48,460 bases of DNA, taken from assembly GCA_019310525.1 (NCBI GenBank), contig JAFDEE010000035.1:1-48460 (forward strand), read 5' to 3'. Under the pieces are notes generated by a model that ran no database searches, was not told where the DNA came from, and was given only the letters and a program-made list of their open reading frames with translations. The translations under genes and the position numbers were made by a program. Each line of letters opens with the position of its first letter. Within the stretch, counting starts at the first letter, position 1. Of this stretch, positions 8,064-16,252 are shown in pieces. Source of the DNA: Deltaproteobacteria bacterium. Lineage in GTDB: Bacteria; Desulfobacterota; DSM-4660; Desulfatiglandales; HGW-15.

Positions 8064-9251
8064 ATGGGCATTGTGACGACTTACCAGCGGGCATTCAACG
8101 GAAAACGACTGGATCCTTACCCCGTGGAGATCCTGAAAAGGGTGGATCGACCGACTACGATCGTCAGGGAGGACCAGGTACAGAGGGTGGACGAGCGGGA
8201 GAGCGGATTTAACAGGGCATTGAGGGGGGATTTCGGCCCCCAACTTTCAAAGGAGCGGCATCGCTTCGTATCCAAACATCCCCTTTCCGCCTCTCTCGTG
8301 AACATGCAGTTCGTTTTGAGCGAAATCGTGGACGGGATGGTCGCGGCCCAAAAAGCGCCTCTACCGGAAGATCCAAAAATCATGGCCCGGCATATAAAGG
8401 AAACGGCCTATTTTTTAAGGGCGGATCTCGTCGGGATCTGTGAATTGCCTCCCTATGCCGTATACAGCCATAGCATGCAGACCGGTGAACCTGTGGAACT
8501 CAATCACAAGTATGCCATCGCAATCGTGGTCGACCAGGATTGGAAAACGGCCCGGGCGACCGTGGGGAATGACTGGATCAGTAATTCCATGAGCTTCCTG
8601 GCCTATTCCACCTCAGGGTTCATCGCCTGTATTCTTGCAGATTATATAAGAAGACTGGGGTACCCTGCCAGGGCCCATCATGCCCGGAACTACCAAGTGG
8701 TCGTTCCTCCTATCCTGTTGATGGCTGGGCTCGGTGAGGTTTGCAGGATCGGCGACATCGTTTTGAATCCATTCCTCGGTCCCAGGTTCAAGGCCTCCGT
8801 GGTGACCACAGACCTCCCCCTTGCCGTAGACAAACCGATCGATTTCGGGCTCCAGGATTTCTGTTCCAAGTGCGGAAAGTGTGCCCGTTATTGTCCTTCG
8901 GGGGCCATCAGCTTCGGGGACAAGGTCATGTACAACGGATACGAGAAATGGCCCAACGACGTCGAAAAATGCACCCGGCAACGGGTGGGAAACAAGACAG
9001 GGTCCGGGTGCGGGGTCTGCGTCGCCGTCTGTCCCTGGAACAAACCCTATACTCCCTTTCACCGCTTCGTGCAGTGGAGCATGAGAAATATTCCCTGGAC
9101 CCGCCGGTTCGCTGTGTGGGGTGACGATCTTTTGGGGTATGGCAAACCGAAAAAGGAGTACAAGTGGTGGTTGGATTTGGAAGAGGTGGACGGCGTTTTG
9201 AGGGTTCCTGAGAAGGCCGGATACCGAGGAGATCATAAGCCCCCGAAATAG
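8064..9251 (+). CDS. Reductive-dehalogenase-like Fe-S protein without a Tat signal
   Basis: A 395-residue protein resembling the catalytic subunit of reductive dehalogenases and their corrinoid-binding relatives. Two C-terminal iron-sulfur clusters are visible: C267-x2-C-x2-C-x3-C277 followed by P (CSKCGKCARYCP) and C303 ... C316-x2-C-x3-C323 (CGVCVAVCPW). The middle part (YAIAIVVDQDW, GYPARAHHARNYQVVVPPILLMAGLGEVCRIG) fits the corrinoid/nitroreductase-like region. Respiratory RdhA proteins begin with a Tat RRxFxK signal and pair with a small RdhB anchor; both are missing here, so a cytoplasmic role is inferred. The ATG at 8064 has AAGGTGGAGGA seven bases upstream; a GTG at 8049 lies inside that site and is rejected. 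A FadR-like regulator follows on the same strand. Organohalide use is not proven. Confidence 0.72.
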   Translation: MGIVTTYQRAFNGKRLDPYPVEILKRVDRPTTIVREDQVQRVDERESGFNRALRGDFGPQLSKERHRFVSKHPLSASLVNMQFVLSEIVDGMVAAQKAPLPEDPKIMARHIKETAYFLRADLVGICELPPYAVYSHSMQTGEPVELNHKYAIAIVVDQDWKTARATVGNDWISNSMSFLAYSTSGFIACILADYIRRLGYPARAHHARNYQVVVPPILLMAGLGEVCRIGDIVLNPFLGPRFKASVVTTDLPLAVDKPIDFGLQDFCSKCGKCARYCPSGAISFGDKVMYNGYEKWPNDVEKCTRQRVGNKTGSGCGVCVAVCPWNKPYTPFHRFVQWSMRNIPWTRRFAVWGDDLLGYGKPKKEYKWWLDLEEVDGVLRVPEKAGYRGDHKPPK

Positions 9252-9342
9252 TCCCGGTTGACAAGATCCACCTGGACGGGTAAGGGTAAAAGAGGGTGTT
9301 TTTCAATGATTCCATGGGCTTTGAAATCGCTTCAAGGGAAAT

Positions 9343-10071
9343 ATGTCTACCATGACGGAAACGATGTTTAGACCTCTAAAGAAAAGGCGTTATTCTGACC
9401 AAATCGCCGAGATGATCCAGGAAAGGATCTTCAACCAGCACCTGAAAATCGGAACCAATCTTCCCTCTGAACAAGAGTTGGCACAGGAATTCCAGGTAAG
9501 CCGGTCTGTAGTCAGAGAGGCCTTGCGTATCCTGGAGATATCGGGTTTGGTCAAGATAAAAAAGGGCCCCGCGGGGGGCATTTTCGTCTCCAACGGTTAC
9601 CGCCGTCCCATCAGGAAGTCCCTCAAGTACATGGTCGCTTCAGGAGAGGTGACCATTGAACACCTCTTCGACGTCCGCTTGCTGATCGAACCCCATGTCG
9701 CCGGAGAGGCGGCCCTTCATGCCAGCCGGGAGGACCTGGAAAAACTGGAGGCCCTGTTTAAGGAGTGTGAAGCCCACCAGAATGATCCGGTCCTGTTAAA
9801 AAAGAACAACCTCAATTTTCATTTGCTCCTGGCAGGGGCATCGGGAAATCCGCTGTTTTCCATTCTCCTTGAGGCCGTATTCGAACTTCTCATCGAGAGC
9901 ACCCTGGATTTCTTTGATCTTGCCCTTGAGAGGCATTTTTACCGGGTCCATCAGAAGATATTCGAGGTCATTTCCAGGAAGGAGCCGGAGGAGGCTGCAA
10001 GGCTCATAAAGGAGGATATCCTGGATGTAATGGAAAAGATCAGGTCCCATAAGAAAGGCGTTGAGGAGTAA
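9343..10071 (+). CDS. GntR-family regulator, FadR/FCD type
   Basis: A 242-residue DNA-binding regulator. The N-terminal winged helix is typical of GntR proteins (YSDQIAEMIQERIF, then LPSEQELAQEFQVSRSVVREALRILEISGLV, about residues 17-68), and the C-terminal part (about 95-235) is an all-helical FCD ligand domain (FDVRLLIEPHVAGEAA, FHLLLAGASGNP, VHQKIFEVI). FCD regulators usually respond to organic acids or sugar acids and are often linked to TRAP transporters. Here the TRAP genes follow about 0.9 kb downstream on the same strand, and the RdhA-like gene lies just upstream. Candidate operators are annotated in the downstream gap. The ligand is unknown. Confidence 0.85.
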   Translation: MSTMTETMFRPLKKRRYSDQIAEMIQERIFNQHLKIGTNLPSEQELAQEFQVSRSVVREALRILEISGLVKIKKGPAGGIFVSNGYRRPIRKSLKYMVASGEVTIEHLFDVRLLIEPHVAGEAALHASREDLEKLEALFKECEAHQNDPVLLKKNNLNFHLLLAGASGNPLFSILLEAVFELLIESTLDFFDLALERHFYRVHQKIFEVISRKEPEEAARLIKEDILDVMEKIRSHKKGVEE

Positions 10072-10094
10072 AGGATATTGGGGCCAGGTGGACA

Positions 10095-10145
10095 CAATTT
10101 TTTGTCGCATGCCCGCAGATTTTTGTCATGTTGACAATTTTTTGT
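10095..10145. promoter_or_regulatory. Cluster of inverted/direct repeats, candidate operator
   Basis: Two copies of ACAATTTTTTGT lie at 10095-10106 and 10134-10145, and between them TTGTCA-TGT-TGACAA (10123-10137) is a perfect inverted repeat. This sits directly after the FadR-type regulator gene. GntR/FCD operators are commonly short palindromes of this kind, so binding by that regulator is a reasonable guess. Confidence 0.4.
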
Positions 10146-10383
10146 GATACAACCTGAGCGTTTGAAAAGGTTGAACTCCCGTTTTTCCGAGAACTTGCAG
10201 GGGGCGGTGGGATTGGCATGCATCATGAATTAATTAAAAGTTTAAACTGAATTATCAAGCTCCTTGGGGAAAAGGGCCATTTATGGATGGGCACGAAATT
10301 AAGGATTTTTCCCATGGAGCAAACCTCCATTGAAAGGAAACCCTGCAAAACCACCAAGATAGTCCTGGTGACAAGAACCATTT

Positions 10384-10604
10384 GAGACCTTTGCAAACCG
10401 CCTGACGTTGTTCAACTTTCCGCCTTCGCCACGGCTATGGCGGACAAGTTGTGTCAGGCTCAAACCGGAGAGCTGCTCGAAGGGTGAAGCCCTGAGGTCG
10501 CGTGCAAAGAAATTTCAATCCTCGAAATACTTAATTTATTCCAGTGGTGGAAATTCTTATCTTCATCTGACTTTGAACAGAATTGAAGGTTTTTCAAAGG
10601 TCTC
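10384..10604 (+). repeat. A2 element (MITE-like) with 5-bp target duplication
   Basis: Bounded by GAGACCTTTGCAAA at the left and TTTTTCAAAGGTCTC at the right and flanked on both sides by CATTT (10379-10383 and 10605-10609). The inside shares the family core (CTACGGC-like hairpin arm, GTCAGGCTCA, ATTTCAATCCTCGAAATAC, TGAACAGAATTG). No coding frame is convincing. The rest of the gap from 10146 to 10956 shows no gene. Confidence 0.75.
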
Positions 10605-10878
10605 CATTTATGAGTGTGCTGGCATATCCACTGTCCAAGAATTCCAAATCGAGATAAAGAACAAGGCCACAAACCGTAAGCGACTGATTTCCCGAGTCCG
10701 AGTGTTGTAAAGTCCAAGCCCTCGGTGTGCCTAAACAAAGGGGAATCGGGGGAGTATTTCAGTTCCGTAATGCCGTGGGCCTGGGCAAGGAGGCAGTCCC
10801 CGGACCTAAGATTTCGGCGGGCGAAATATTTTTATTGATTCAAGCGAGGGAGGTGAGAGATGGAAAGGTTGTTTTGAT

Positions 10879-10891
10879 TCACGATTCGTGA
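10879..10891. promoter_or_regulatory. Palindrome upstream of dctP, candidate operator
   Basis: TCACG-ATT-CGTGA is a perfect inverted repeat about 65 bases before the dctP start, in the position expected for a transcription-factor site controlling the TRAP operon. The binding protein is not known. Confidence 0.35.
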
Positions 10892-10956
10892 GAGGGAAGA
10901 AACGGGGTAAAAGCCTGCTCCATGGGAAGCAAATTATTTAACAGTAAAGGAGGGCA

Positions 10957-11988
10957 ATGATGAGAAAGGCATTCGTGATTGGTCTTTTAATTGTGCTGGT
11001 CGTAGGCGGGATGGTGATAGGCCGGACCCAGGAGGTCATGGCGAAGACCATCGAGCTGAAACTGGCCCACTTCATGTCCCCGATGCATGTTCAGCATCGC
11101 AAGTCCTTCGTCCCCTTTGCCGAGAAGGTGGAAAAGTTGACTGGTGGACAGGTCAAGATCAAAATCTTTCCCGGAGGCGCCCTCGGGGGACCCAAACAAC
11201 TGCCCGATGCGGTCAAGGCGGGCATAACCGACATGGCCTTCATCATTCCTTCATATACCACGGGCCGATTCCCCAGAATGGCTGTCCTGGACCTTCCCTT
11301 CATGGTCGAGAGTGCTACACATGCCACCAAAGTGATCTACGACCTGTTTGACAAGTACCTCGCTGAGGATTTCAAGGATTACAAGGTGCTGTGGTTTTAT
11401 TCATGCGGGGCCGGCCAGTTACATTCTGCAACAAAGCCCATCAGGAAGGTGAGCGACCTGAAGGATATGAAGATGCGTGCTCCTTCTGCTTACATGAGCA
11501 AGGCCTTGAAGCTCATGGGCTCGACCTCGGTCGGCATGCCTATTTCGGAATTGACTATATCCTTGCAGAAAGGGGTCATTGACGGGATGTTGACACCCTT
11601 CAGCGCCATTCCCGACTTCAGGTTGTGGGATCTGGTCAAGTATGTGACCCATGTCAATATGTATGTATCCCCCATGGCCGTGGTGATGAACAAAGAGAAG
11701 TTTAATTCCCTTCCCGCCGAGGCAAGAAAGGCTATAGATGAGGCGTCGGGAAGACAGTGGGGGTTGCACGCGGCCCAGGTGTACGACCAGGAAGACCAGG
11801 AGGTCGTGGATAAGATCAAGCAAGGGAGCAAGATCAAACTCATCGAGCTTTCCGATGGCGAAAAGCAGGCATTTGTGAAACACCTTGCGGTCATGAAGAC
11901 CGACTGGGTGAAGGAGATGGCCAAGAAGGGACTTCCCGGCAAGGAACTCCTGGATGCCGCCCATGCCTCTGCTGAGAGAAATAAGTAA
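10957..11988 (+). CDS. dctP: TRAP transporter solute-binding protein (DctP family)
   Basis: The periplasmic binding subunit of a TRAP transporter, 343 residues. A signal peptide is visible (MMRKAFVIGLLIVLVVGGMVIGRTQEVMA, cleavage probably after residue 30), followed by LKLAHFMSPMHVQHRKSFVPFAEKVEKLTGGQVKIKIFPGGALGG, the usual DctP start. The conserved arginine that binds substrate carboxylates lies in the MKMRAPSAYMSKALKLMGS region (about residue 173), and DGMLTPFSAI follows. The ATG is preceded by AAAGGAGGGCA. Together with dctQ and dctM it forms a complete three-part importer. The substrate is probably a carboxylate, but the class is not determined by what I can see. Confidence 0.9.
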   Translation: MMRKAFVIGLLIVLVVGGMVIGRTQEVMAKTIELKLAHFMSPMHVQHRKSFVPFAEKVEKLTGGQVKIKIFPGGALGGPKQLPDAVKAGITDMAFIIPSYTTGRFPRMAVLDLPFMVESATHATKVIYDLFDKYLAEDFKDYKVLWFYSCGAGQLHSATKPIRKVSDLKDMKMRAPSAYMSKALKLMGSTSVGMPISELTISLQKGVIDGMLTPFSAIPDFRLWDLVKYVTHVNMYVSPMAVVMNKEKFNSLPAEARKAIDEASGRQWGLHAAQVYDQEDQEVVDKIKQGSKIKLIELSDGEKQAFVKHLAVMKTDWVKEMAKKGLPGKELLDAAHASAERNK

Positions 11989-12067
11989 TGGAGTGTTTCT
12001 TATGTAATTAAAGCGGGAAGGGGCCGATTCACGGTCCCTTCCCGCAAGGAAAGGGCTTGCGCGTGTT

Positions 12068-12574
12068 ATGAAAGACAAGGGATTGAGTCGATGGATCGAG
12101 GGCTGGGTGTATCCGGTTTCCAGGGTCATGAATCGGATTGCCTCGATCGCCCTTTTCGTAATGATGGTATTGACAATGGTGGATGTTTTCGGGAGAAAGG
12201 TCTTCAGCCATTCGATTCACGGGGCTGTCGAACTCACGGAATTCCTGCTGGTGATCCTCATCTTTTTCTCCCTTGCACAGACCGAGGTTCGGAATGGTCA
12301 CGTACAGATCGACCTCATCTTGTCGAAGTTCGGGAAGCGGGTTCAGGGGGTGGTAAACGCTATAACCCAGCTTTCCGGATCTGTTTTATGCGGGCTGATT
12401 ACCTGGTCGACATTTCTTTATGCCGAAAAGATGCGGCTTTCCGGAGAGGTATCACAGGATCTCTGGATCCCGAAATTCCCCTTTGTCTATGTGGTGGCAT
12501 TGGGTTGCGGGATTCTGGCCTTCACTCTTTTGGTGAACTTTTTCACTTCGTTGTCAAAGGTGGTTAAGTCATGA
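12068..12574 (+). CDS. dctQ: TRAP transporter small permease (DctQ family)
   Basis: A 168-residue membrane protein with four hydrophobic segments (about residues 22-42, 58-76, 97-120, 138-158), the standard DctQ topology. The conserved VDVFGRKVFSHSIHGAVELTEFLLVILIF stretch is typical. It lies 79 bases after dctP, and its stop codon overlaps the start of dctM (ATGA at 12571-12574), so translation of the two membrane subunits is coupled. No strong ribosome-binding site is visible before the ATG at 12068. Confidence 0.88.
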   Translation: MKDKGLSRWIEGWVYPVSRVMNRIASIALFVMMVLTMVDVFGRKVFSHSIHGAVELTEFLLVILIFFSLAQTEVRNGHVQIDLILSKFGKRVQGVVNAITQLSGSVLCGLITWSTFLYAEKMRLSGEVSQDLWIPKFPFVYVVALGCGILAFTLLVNFFTSLSKVVKS

Positions 12575-13875
12575 GTCCGGTCGTAGTAGGCGTCGCGGGG
12601 ATTATATTGTTGCTGGTATTGATTTCCATGCGGATGCAGATCGGTCTCAGCATGGCCCTGGTGGGTTTCTTGGGATTCGGGATCCTGGTCTCGATGAAAC
12701 CGGGATTTACACTCCTGGGAATGGAGCCGTTCAAGATCGGGGCCAGTTACGGCCTGACAGTGATTCCCCTTTTCATCCTCATGGGTCAGTTCGCCAATTA
12801 CTCCAACATGGGCACGGAGATCTACCAGACGGTGTATCGTTGGGTCGGTTTCCTGCCCGGGGGGCTGGCCATGGCCACTATCGGGGCGTGCGGCGGGTTC
12901 GCCGCGATCTCGGGGTCTTCCCTCGCATCAGCCGCGACCATGGGAATGGTGGCCCTGCCGGAGATGAAACGGTTCAAGTACGATGATGCTCTCGCCACGG
13001 GATGTATCGCGGCAGGGGGAACCCTCGGGATTCTGATTCCACCGAGCACAGTGATGATCATTTACGGTATCCTGACGGAACAATCCATCGGAACCCTGTT
13101 CATCGCCGGCGTACTTCCCGGGATCTTGCTCATAGGCCTCTTCATCTTCTCAATTTTCCTCCTGACCCGGTGGAAGCCGGATCTCGCCCCTCCGGGTCCC
13201 AAATTCAGCATGAGGGAAAAGATCCATTCTCTCAAGGATACATGGAGCATCCTTTGCCTCTTTCTCTTGGTAATCGGGGGATTGTACGCGGGATGGTTCA
13301 CCCCCACGGAGGCAGCCGGTGTGGGGGCTTTCGGGGCTTTTCTCATTACGATTTTGAAAGGACGCCTCAACTGGGAGAGCCTCAAGGGATCCCTCGCCCA
13401 GACGACCTTGACCACGGCCATGGTCTTTCTCATCCTGATCGGGGCCCACATTTTCGGCTACTTCCTCACTGTCAGCCAGATACCCGATCAGCTTTCCGGG
13501 CTGGTCGTGGGGGCCGGGTTGAATCGATACGTAGTGCTGGCCTTGCTGGTCCTTGCCTATATCATCCTGGGGTGTTTCATGGAGGGGCTGGCCATCATGG
13601 TCCTAACCATACCCATCGTTTATCCCATGATCATCACTATGGGTTTCGATCCCATCTGGTTCGGGGTGATTATCACATTGGTCATGGAAATGAGCCTGAT
13701 TACTCCACCGGTTGGGATCAACGTGTTTATCATCAGCGGGATCACCAAAGAGGTTCCGATGGAAACCATATTCAAGGGTGTAATCCCCTTCTGGTTTTCC
13801 ATGCTTGTGTGCATCATACTGCTCTGCGCTTTCCCTGGAATCGCCCTATGGCTTCCAACGACCATGGGGGGCTGA
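12571..13875 (+). CDS. dctM: TRAP transporter large permease (DctM family)
   Basis: The ion-coupled transport subunit of the TRAP system, 434 residues with about twelve hydrophobic segments. Family signatures are seen in order: LFILMGQFANYSNMG, GGFAAISGSSLASAATMG, CIAAGGTLGILIPPSTVMIIYG, GWFTPTEAAGVGAFGAF, and near the C-terminus MEMSLITPPVGINVFIISGI. The length is normal. It is the last gene of the operon; a strong terminator follows within 50 bases. Confidence 0.93.
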   Translation: MSPVVVGVAGIILLLVLISMRMQIGLSMALVGFLGFGILVSMKPGFTLLGMEPFKIGASYGLTVIPLFILMGQFANYSNMGTEIYQTVYRWVGFLPGGLAMATIGACGGFAAISGSSLASAATMGMVALPEMKRFKYDDALATGCIAAGGTLGILIPPSTVMIIYGILTEQSIGTLFIAGVLPGILLIGLFIFSIFLLTRWKPDLAPPGPKFSMREKIHSLKDTWSILCLFLLVIGGLYAGWFTPTEAAGVGAFGAFLITILKGRLNWESLKGSLAQTTLTTAMVFLILIGAHIFGYFLTVSQIPDQLSGLVVGAGLNRYVVLALLVLAYIILGCFMEGLAIMVLTIPIVYPMIITMGFDPIWFGVIITLVMEMSLITPPVGINVFIISGITKEVPMETIFKGVIPFWFSMLVCIILLCAFPGIALWLPTTMGG

Positions 13876-13912
13876 GAGTGGGGCTGACTGTGTAAATCCC
13901 ATACGCCCGAGG

Positions 13913-13963
13913 AAAAAAAGCGGAAACCCGGTTTAACAACGACCCGGTTTCCACTTTTTTTTT
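13913..13963. terminator. Rho-independent terminator after the TRAP operon
   Basis: GCGGAAACCCGGT (13920-13932) pairs imperfectly with ACCCGGTTTCCAC (13942-13954); nine T residues follow on the plus strand, and an A-run precedes the stem, so it could work in both directions. Confidence 0.8.
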
Positions 13964-14018
13964 CGCCTGCGTTTGCCTTGCCTCAGCTGCGCTCGCTACG
14001 TTTTTCAACGACCTGTTA

Positions 14019-14168
14019 ATGTCCCAATCTGGGAATGGGGAACCTCGGGCCTTCAGGCGAAAACTTTAGTCGGATCGTTTTTTTGAGTAGGGTCAAGGAT
14101 TCAAGGGGTCCAGGGTTCGAGTGAGAAATCGGGATTTGAGAAAAGATGATTTTCAACTGACCCCTTGA
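14019..14168 (+). repeat. Repeat family B copy 1
   Basis: Contains GGGCCTTCAGGCGAAAAC, TCAAGGATTCAAGGGGTCC and AGGGTTCGAGTGAGAAATCG, shared with copies near 29194, 46668 and 47671. The preceding segment GCTGCGCTCGCTACGTTTTT (13987-14006) recurs at about 43952. No coding frame. The remaining sequence up to 14323 shows no gene. Confidence 0.7.
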
Positions 14169-14323
14169 CAAATGCCTTCTCATGAAAGTCATTTCAGAAA
14201 AGGGCCATCGGCCCTTGCTCGAACTATCCTTCCAGGCAGAAAAGGACCGAAAACATCAAGCCTTGGTACTTGAATTTCAACTGTAACTGAACCTCTTGAG
14301 CAGGAGTGACAAATGGGCCTTTT

Positions 14324-15148
14324 TCAAAGGTCTTTAAGCATTATCAGGGTTGCGAACCGTCCTGTGGTTCCTTCCCCTCGGTAGGAAAAGAATAGATCGG
14401 TTCTGCATCTGGTGCAGAGTCCCGCCACTTCGATGTGGTTTTCTTCAAGCCCCGCCTCGATGAGTTGAAACCGACTGATTTCCCAAAGGTTGAAATAATT
14501 CTCTCTGACCATGAAGGGCCTGAATTCCTTTGGAAAGATCTCCTCATGGGTTACGAATTCGGCGCAGCACGGCCCAAGGGAAGGCCCGATACCAGCCAGG
14601 ATTTCGGCCGGGTTGCACCCGAATTCCTTTCTCATTGTTTCCACCACGGCCCCGAGGATGTTTTGCCGGTTACCCCTCCAACCGCAATGCACATTGGCGA
14701 TGACCCTTCGGGAGGGATCATAGAGCAATACGGCCTGGCAGTCGGCCTGTTTCACCATCAGGGCGATTCCTTCACCGTCCGTGATCAGGGCGTCTCCCTG
14801 CAGAGGTTCCGGAAGTGGCGCCCTTGTCGCTTTTCCTTTCAGGACCAGGATTTCCTTACCGTGTACCTGGTCCATGAAGGCGAGGGCCCTTGCATGCAGG
14901 ATATCCTTGATCCTCCTGAGATTCTCCCGGACCCGCCCGGGATCGTCTCCGTTTCCGAAGGCGGTATTCAGGGTATGAAAAGGGGGACGGCTCACACCGC
15001 CGTGTCGTGTGAAAACCGCATGGTTCAATCCCTCACAAGGGGAAAGGACCGAGAATTGAAACAAGGGAATCCTGGAAGGGGGTTCCGTTGCTTCTGAACC
15101 GGGAGGGGGCTGGAGGAGGGGCGGGAGGGGCACTTGTTTCAAGTTCAC
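14324..15148 (-). CDS. YfiH/DUF152 family protein (purine nucleoside phosphorylase-like, multicopper-like fold)
   Basis: A protein of up to 274 residues in the YfiH/LACC1 family. Members have been assigned polyphenol oxidase, adenosine deaminase and purine nucleoside phosphorylase activities. The conserved zinc/active-site residues are visible: HAVFTRHGGVS, MDQVHG, VKQADCQAVLLYDP, NVHCGWRG and GIGPSLGPCCAEF. The C-terminal CTRCRTDLFFSYRGEGTTGR is also typical. The listed start is a GTG with a weak ribosome site, and about 25 proline-rich residues at the N-terminus are atypical, so the true start may lie downstream. The stop is close to a CTTTTTCAAAGGTCTT remnant of an A2 end. Confidence 0.83.
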   Translation of the reverse strand: MNLKQVPLPPLLQPPPGSEATEPPSRIPLFQFSVLSPCEGLNHAVFTRHGGVSRPPFHTLNTAFGNGDDPGRVRENLRRIKDILHARALAFMDQVHGKEILVLKGKATRAPLPEPLQGDALITDGEGIALMVKQADCQAVLLYDPSRRVIANVHCGWRGNRQNILGAVVETMRKEFGCNPAEILAGIGPSLGPCCAEFVTHEEIFPKEFRPFMVRENYFNLWEISRFQLIEAGLEENHIEVAGLCTRCRTDLFFSYRGEGTTGRFATLIMLKDL

Positions 15149-15203
15149 GGCTTAGCGATGCTGGAGGTGAAATTTAAAGAGTCGGCTGGATCCATAAAAA
15201 TAA

Positions 15204-15486
15204 AAAAGACCTTGGCCGTGCATCCCCATTCGAGCGACCTGTTTCCTGCTTTCATCGCCCGGAGAGTAAGGTAGATATCATCACGACACAGCCGGCTTTG
15301 CTTACCGCTGCTTCCTTCCGGACCTGACGGGGTTCACAAACGTCTGTCACGTGAGGTCCACCTTCTCTCCCAGGTAATGGAAAAGCAAGACCGGGGGCCG
15401 TTCTCCTGGAGGACTTTCGACCCCGCATAAGCGGATTTCGGGTAACAGGGCACCGCTAGCTCCCCGTCTAGCACGACCAAGGCCCC
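15204..15486 (-). ncRNA. ffs: Signal recognition particle RNA, large (Alu-containing) bacterial type
   Basis: Read on the minus strand, the region contains the nearly invariant SRP core GTCAGGTCCGGAAGGAAGCA followed by GCGGTAA. About 110 bases upstream is GCTAGCGGTGCCCTGT with CCCGAAATCCGC, the signature of the Alu domain of large bacterial SRP RNAs. The ends pair: CCTTGG near 15481 with CCAAGG near 15211, and a T-run (15202-15207) closes the gene. The RNA would be about 280 nt, with Ffh guiding ribosomes that translate membrane and secreted proteins to the inner membrane. Exact ends are estimated from the closing helix. It lies between hup and the YfiH-type gene on the same strand. Confidence 0.9.
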
Positions 15487-15497
15487 ATCAGGCGATG

Positions 15498-15773
15498 CTA
15501 AATGTCGACCCTGTCTTTAAGTTCCTTGCCCACCTTGAAGAAGGGGAGTTTTTTGGCGGCCACGTTGATCACTTCGCCCGTTTTGGGGTTCCGTCCCTGG
15601 TAGCCTTCGTAATTTTTTATCTTGAAACTCCCGAAACCCCTGATCTCCACCCTTTCGCCCCGGGCCAACGCCTTTTCCATGTCTCCGAAAACAGTGTTGA
15701 CCACTTCCTCGGCCTTCTTCAGTGCAAGGTTCTCTTCTTTGGCTAGTGCCTCGATGAGTTGGGACTTGTTCAT
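15498..15773 (-). CDS. hup: HU-family DNA-binding protein
   Basis: A 91-residue histone-like protein that bends and compacts DNA as a dimer. MNKSQLIEALAKEENLALKKAEEVVNTVF forms the helical dimer region, GERVEIRGFGSFKIKNY is the HU signature, and GRNPKTGEVINV forms the DNA-clamping arm including the conserved proline. The length is exact for the family. The gene is monocistronic or runs into the SRP RNA, which starts 12 bases beyond its stop. A promoter candidate lies about 100 bases upstream. Confidence 0.95.
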   Translation of the reverse strand: MNKSQLIEALAKEENLALKKAEEVVNTVFGDMEKALARGERVEIRGFGSFKIKNYEGYQGRNPKTGEVINVAAKKLPFFKVGKELKDRVDI

Positions 15774-15873
15774 GAGTTTACTCTCTTATAACTGATGAAT
15801 TTCCTATGTGAGTTGATGTTAACAATCCTGCCAGGAAAACTGGTTTGAATCCCGATCAGGTTGAAATTTCAAG

Positions 15874-15902
15874 AAAATAATGAATTTTGGCCTGTAAGTC
15901 AA
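15874..15902 (-). promoter_or_regulatory. Candidate sigma-70 promoter of hup
   Basis: On the minus strand TTGACT (15902-15897), a 17-base spacer and TATTTT (15879-15874), about 100 bases before the hup ATG. Both boxes are good matches to the consensus. Confidence 0.6.
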
Positions 15903-15996
15903 GTATAAACCTCCCTGAGTGGGCTCGATCAGTACTGCCTGTTCCCACAAGGAGTAAAGATAGTGATAACATCTTAAAATATCAAACTTTTTTAAT

Positions 15997-16042
15997 CCAG
16001 CATAAAAGCCCTTGCTTGCAGGACCAAGGCTTAAACGCTGGA
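15997..16042. other. Imperfect hairpin in the hup-cmk gap
   Basis: TCCAGC ... AAGCCCTTG pairs with CAAGGCTT ... GCTGGA around a short loop. Its role is unknown; no T-run follows. It lies just before an A1 element and may be part of an older repeat. Confidence 0.35.
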
Positions 16043-16052
16043 ATTAAAACTA

Positions 16053-16252
16053 GTGCCCATCCATAAATGGCCCTTTTCCCCAATCTTCCGCCTTCGTTAT
16101 GGCTACGGCGTGACAAGCGGCGTCAGGCTCAGATTTTAATCCTCGAAATACTTCAATGTATGGTGCCTCTGCCGCTTGTCATCCTAAGCGGGGTGGTTGA
16201 AATCTTCGCCTTCCTTGACCTTGAACAAAATTGCCTATTTATGGATGGACAC
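16053..16252 (+). repeat. A1 element (MITE-like) with 6-bp target duplication
   Basis: Begins GTGCCCATCCATAAATGGC and ends ATTTATGGATGGACAC, so the outer 16 bases form an inverted repeat. The flanks are AAACTA on both sides (16047-16052 and 16253-16258). The inside has the common core (GTCAGGCTCAGATTTTAATC, CTCGAAATAC, TTCGCCTTCCTTGACC, TGAACAAAATTGCC). No gene is seen in the rest of the gap up to 16478. Confidence 0.85.

Noticed and set aside
14100-14340. A transposase or other protein coded by the repeats
   Set aside because: No frame in the A, B or C elements is long, conserved or has typical transposase motifs; they are non-coding.
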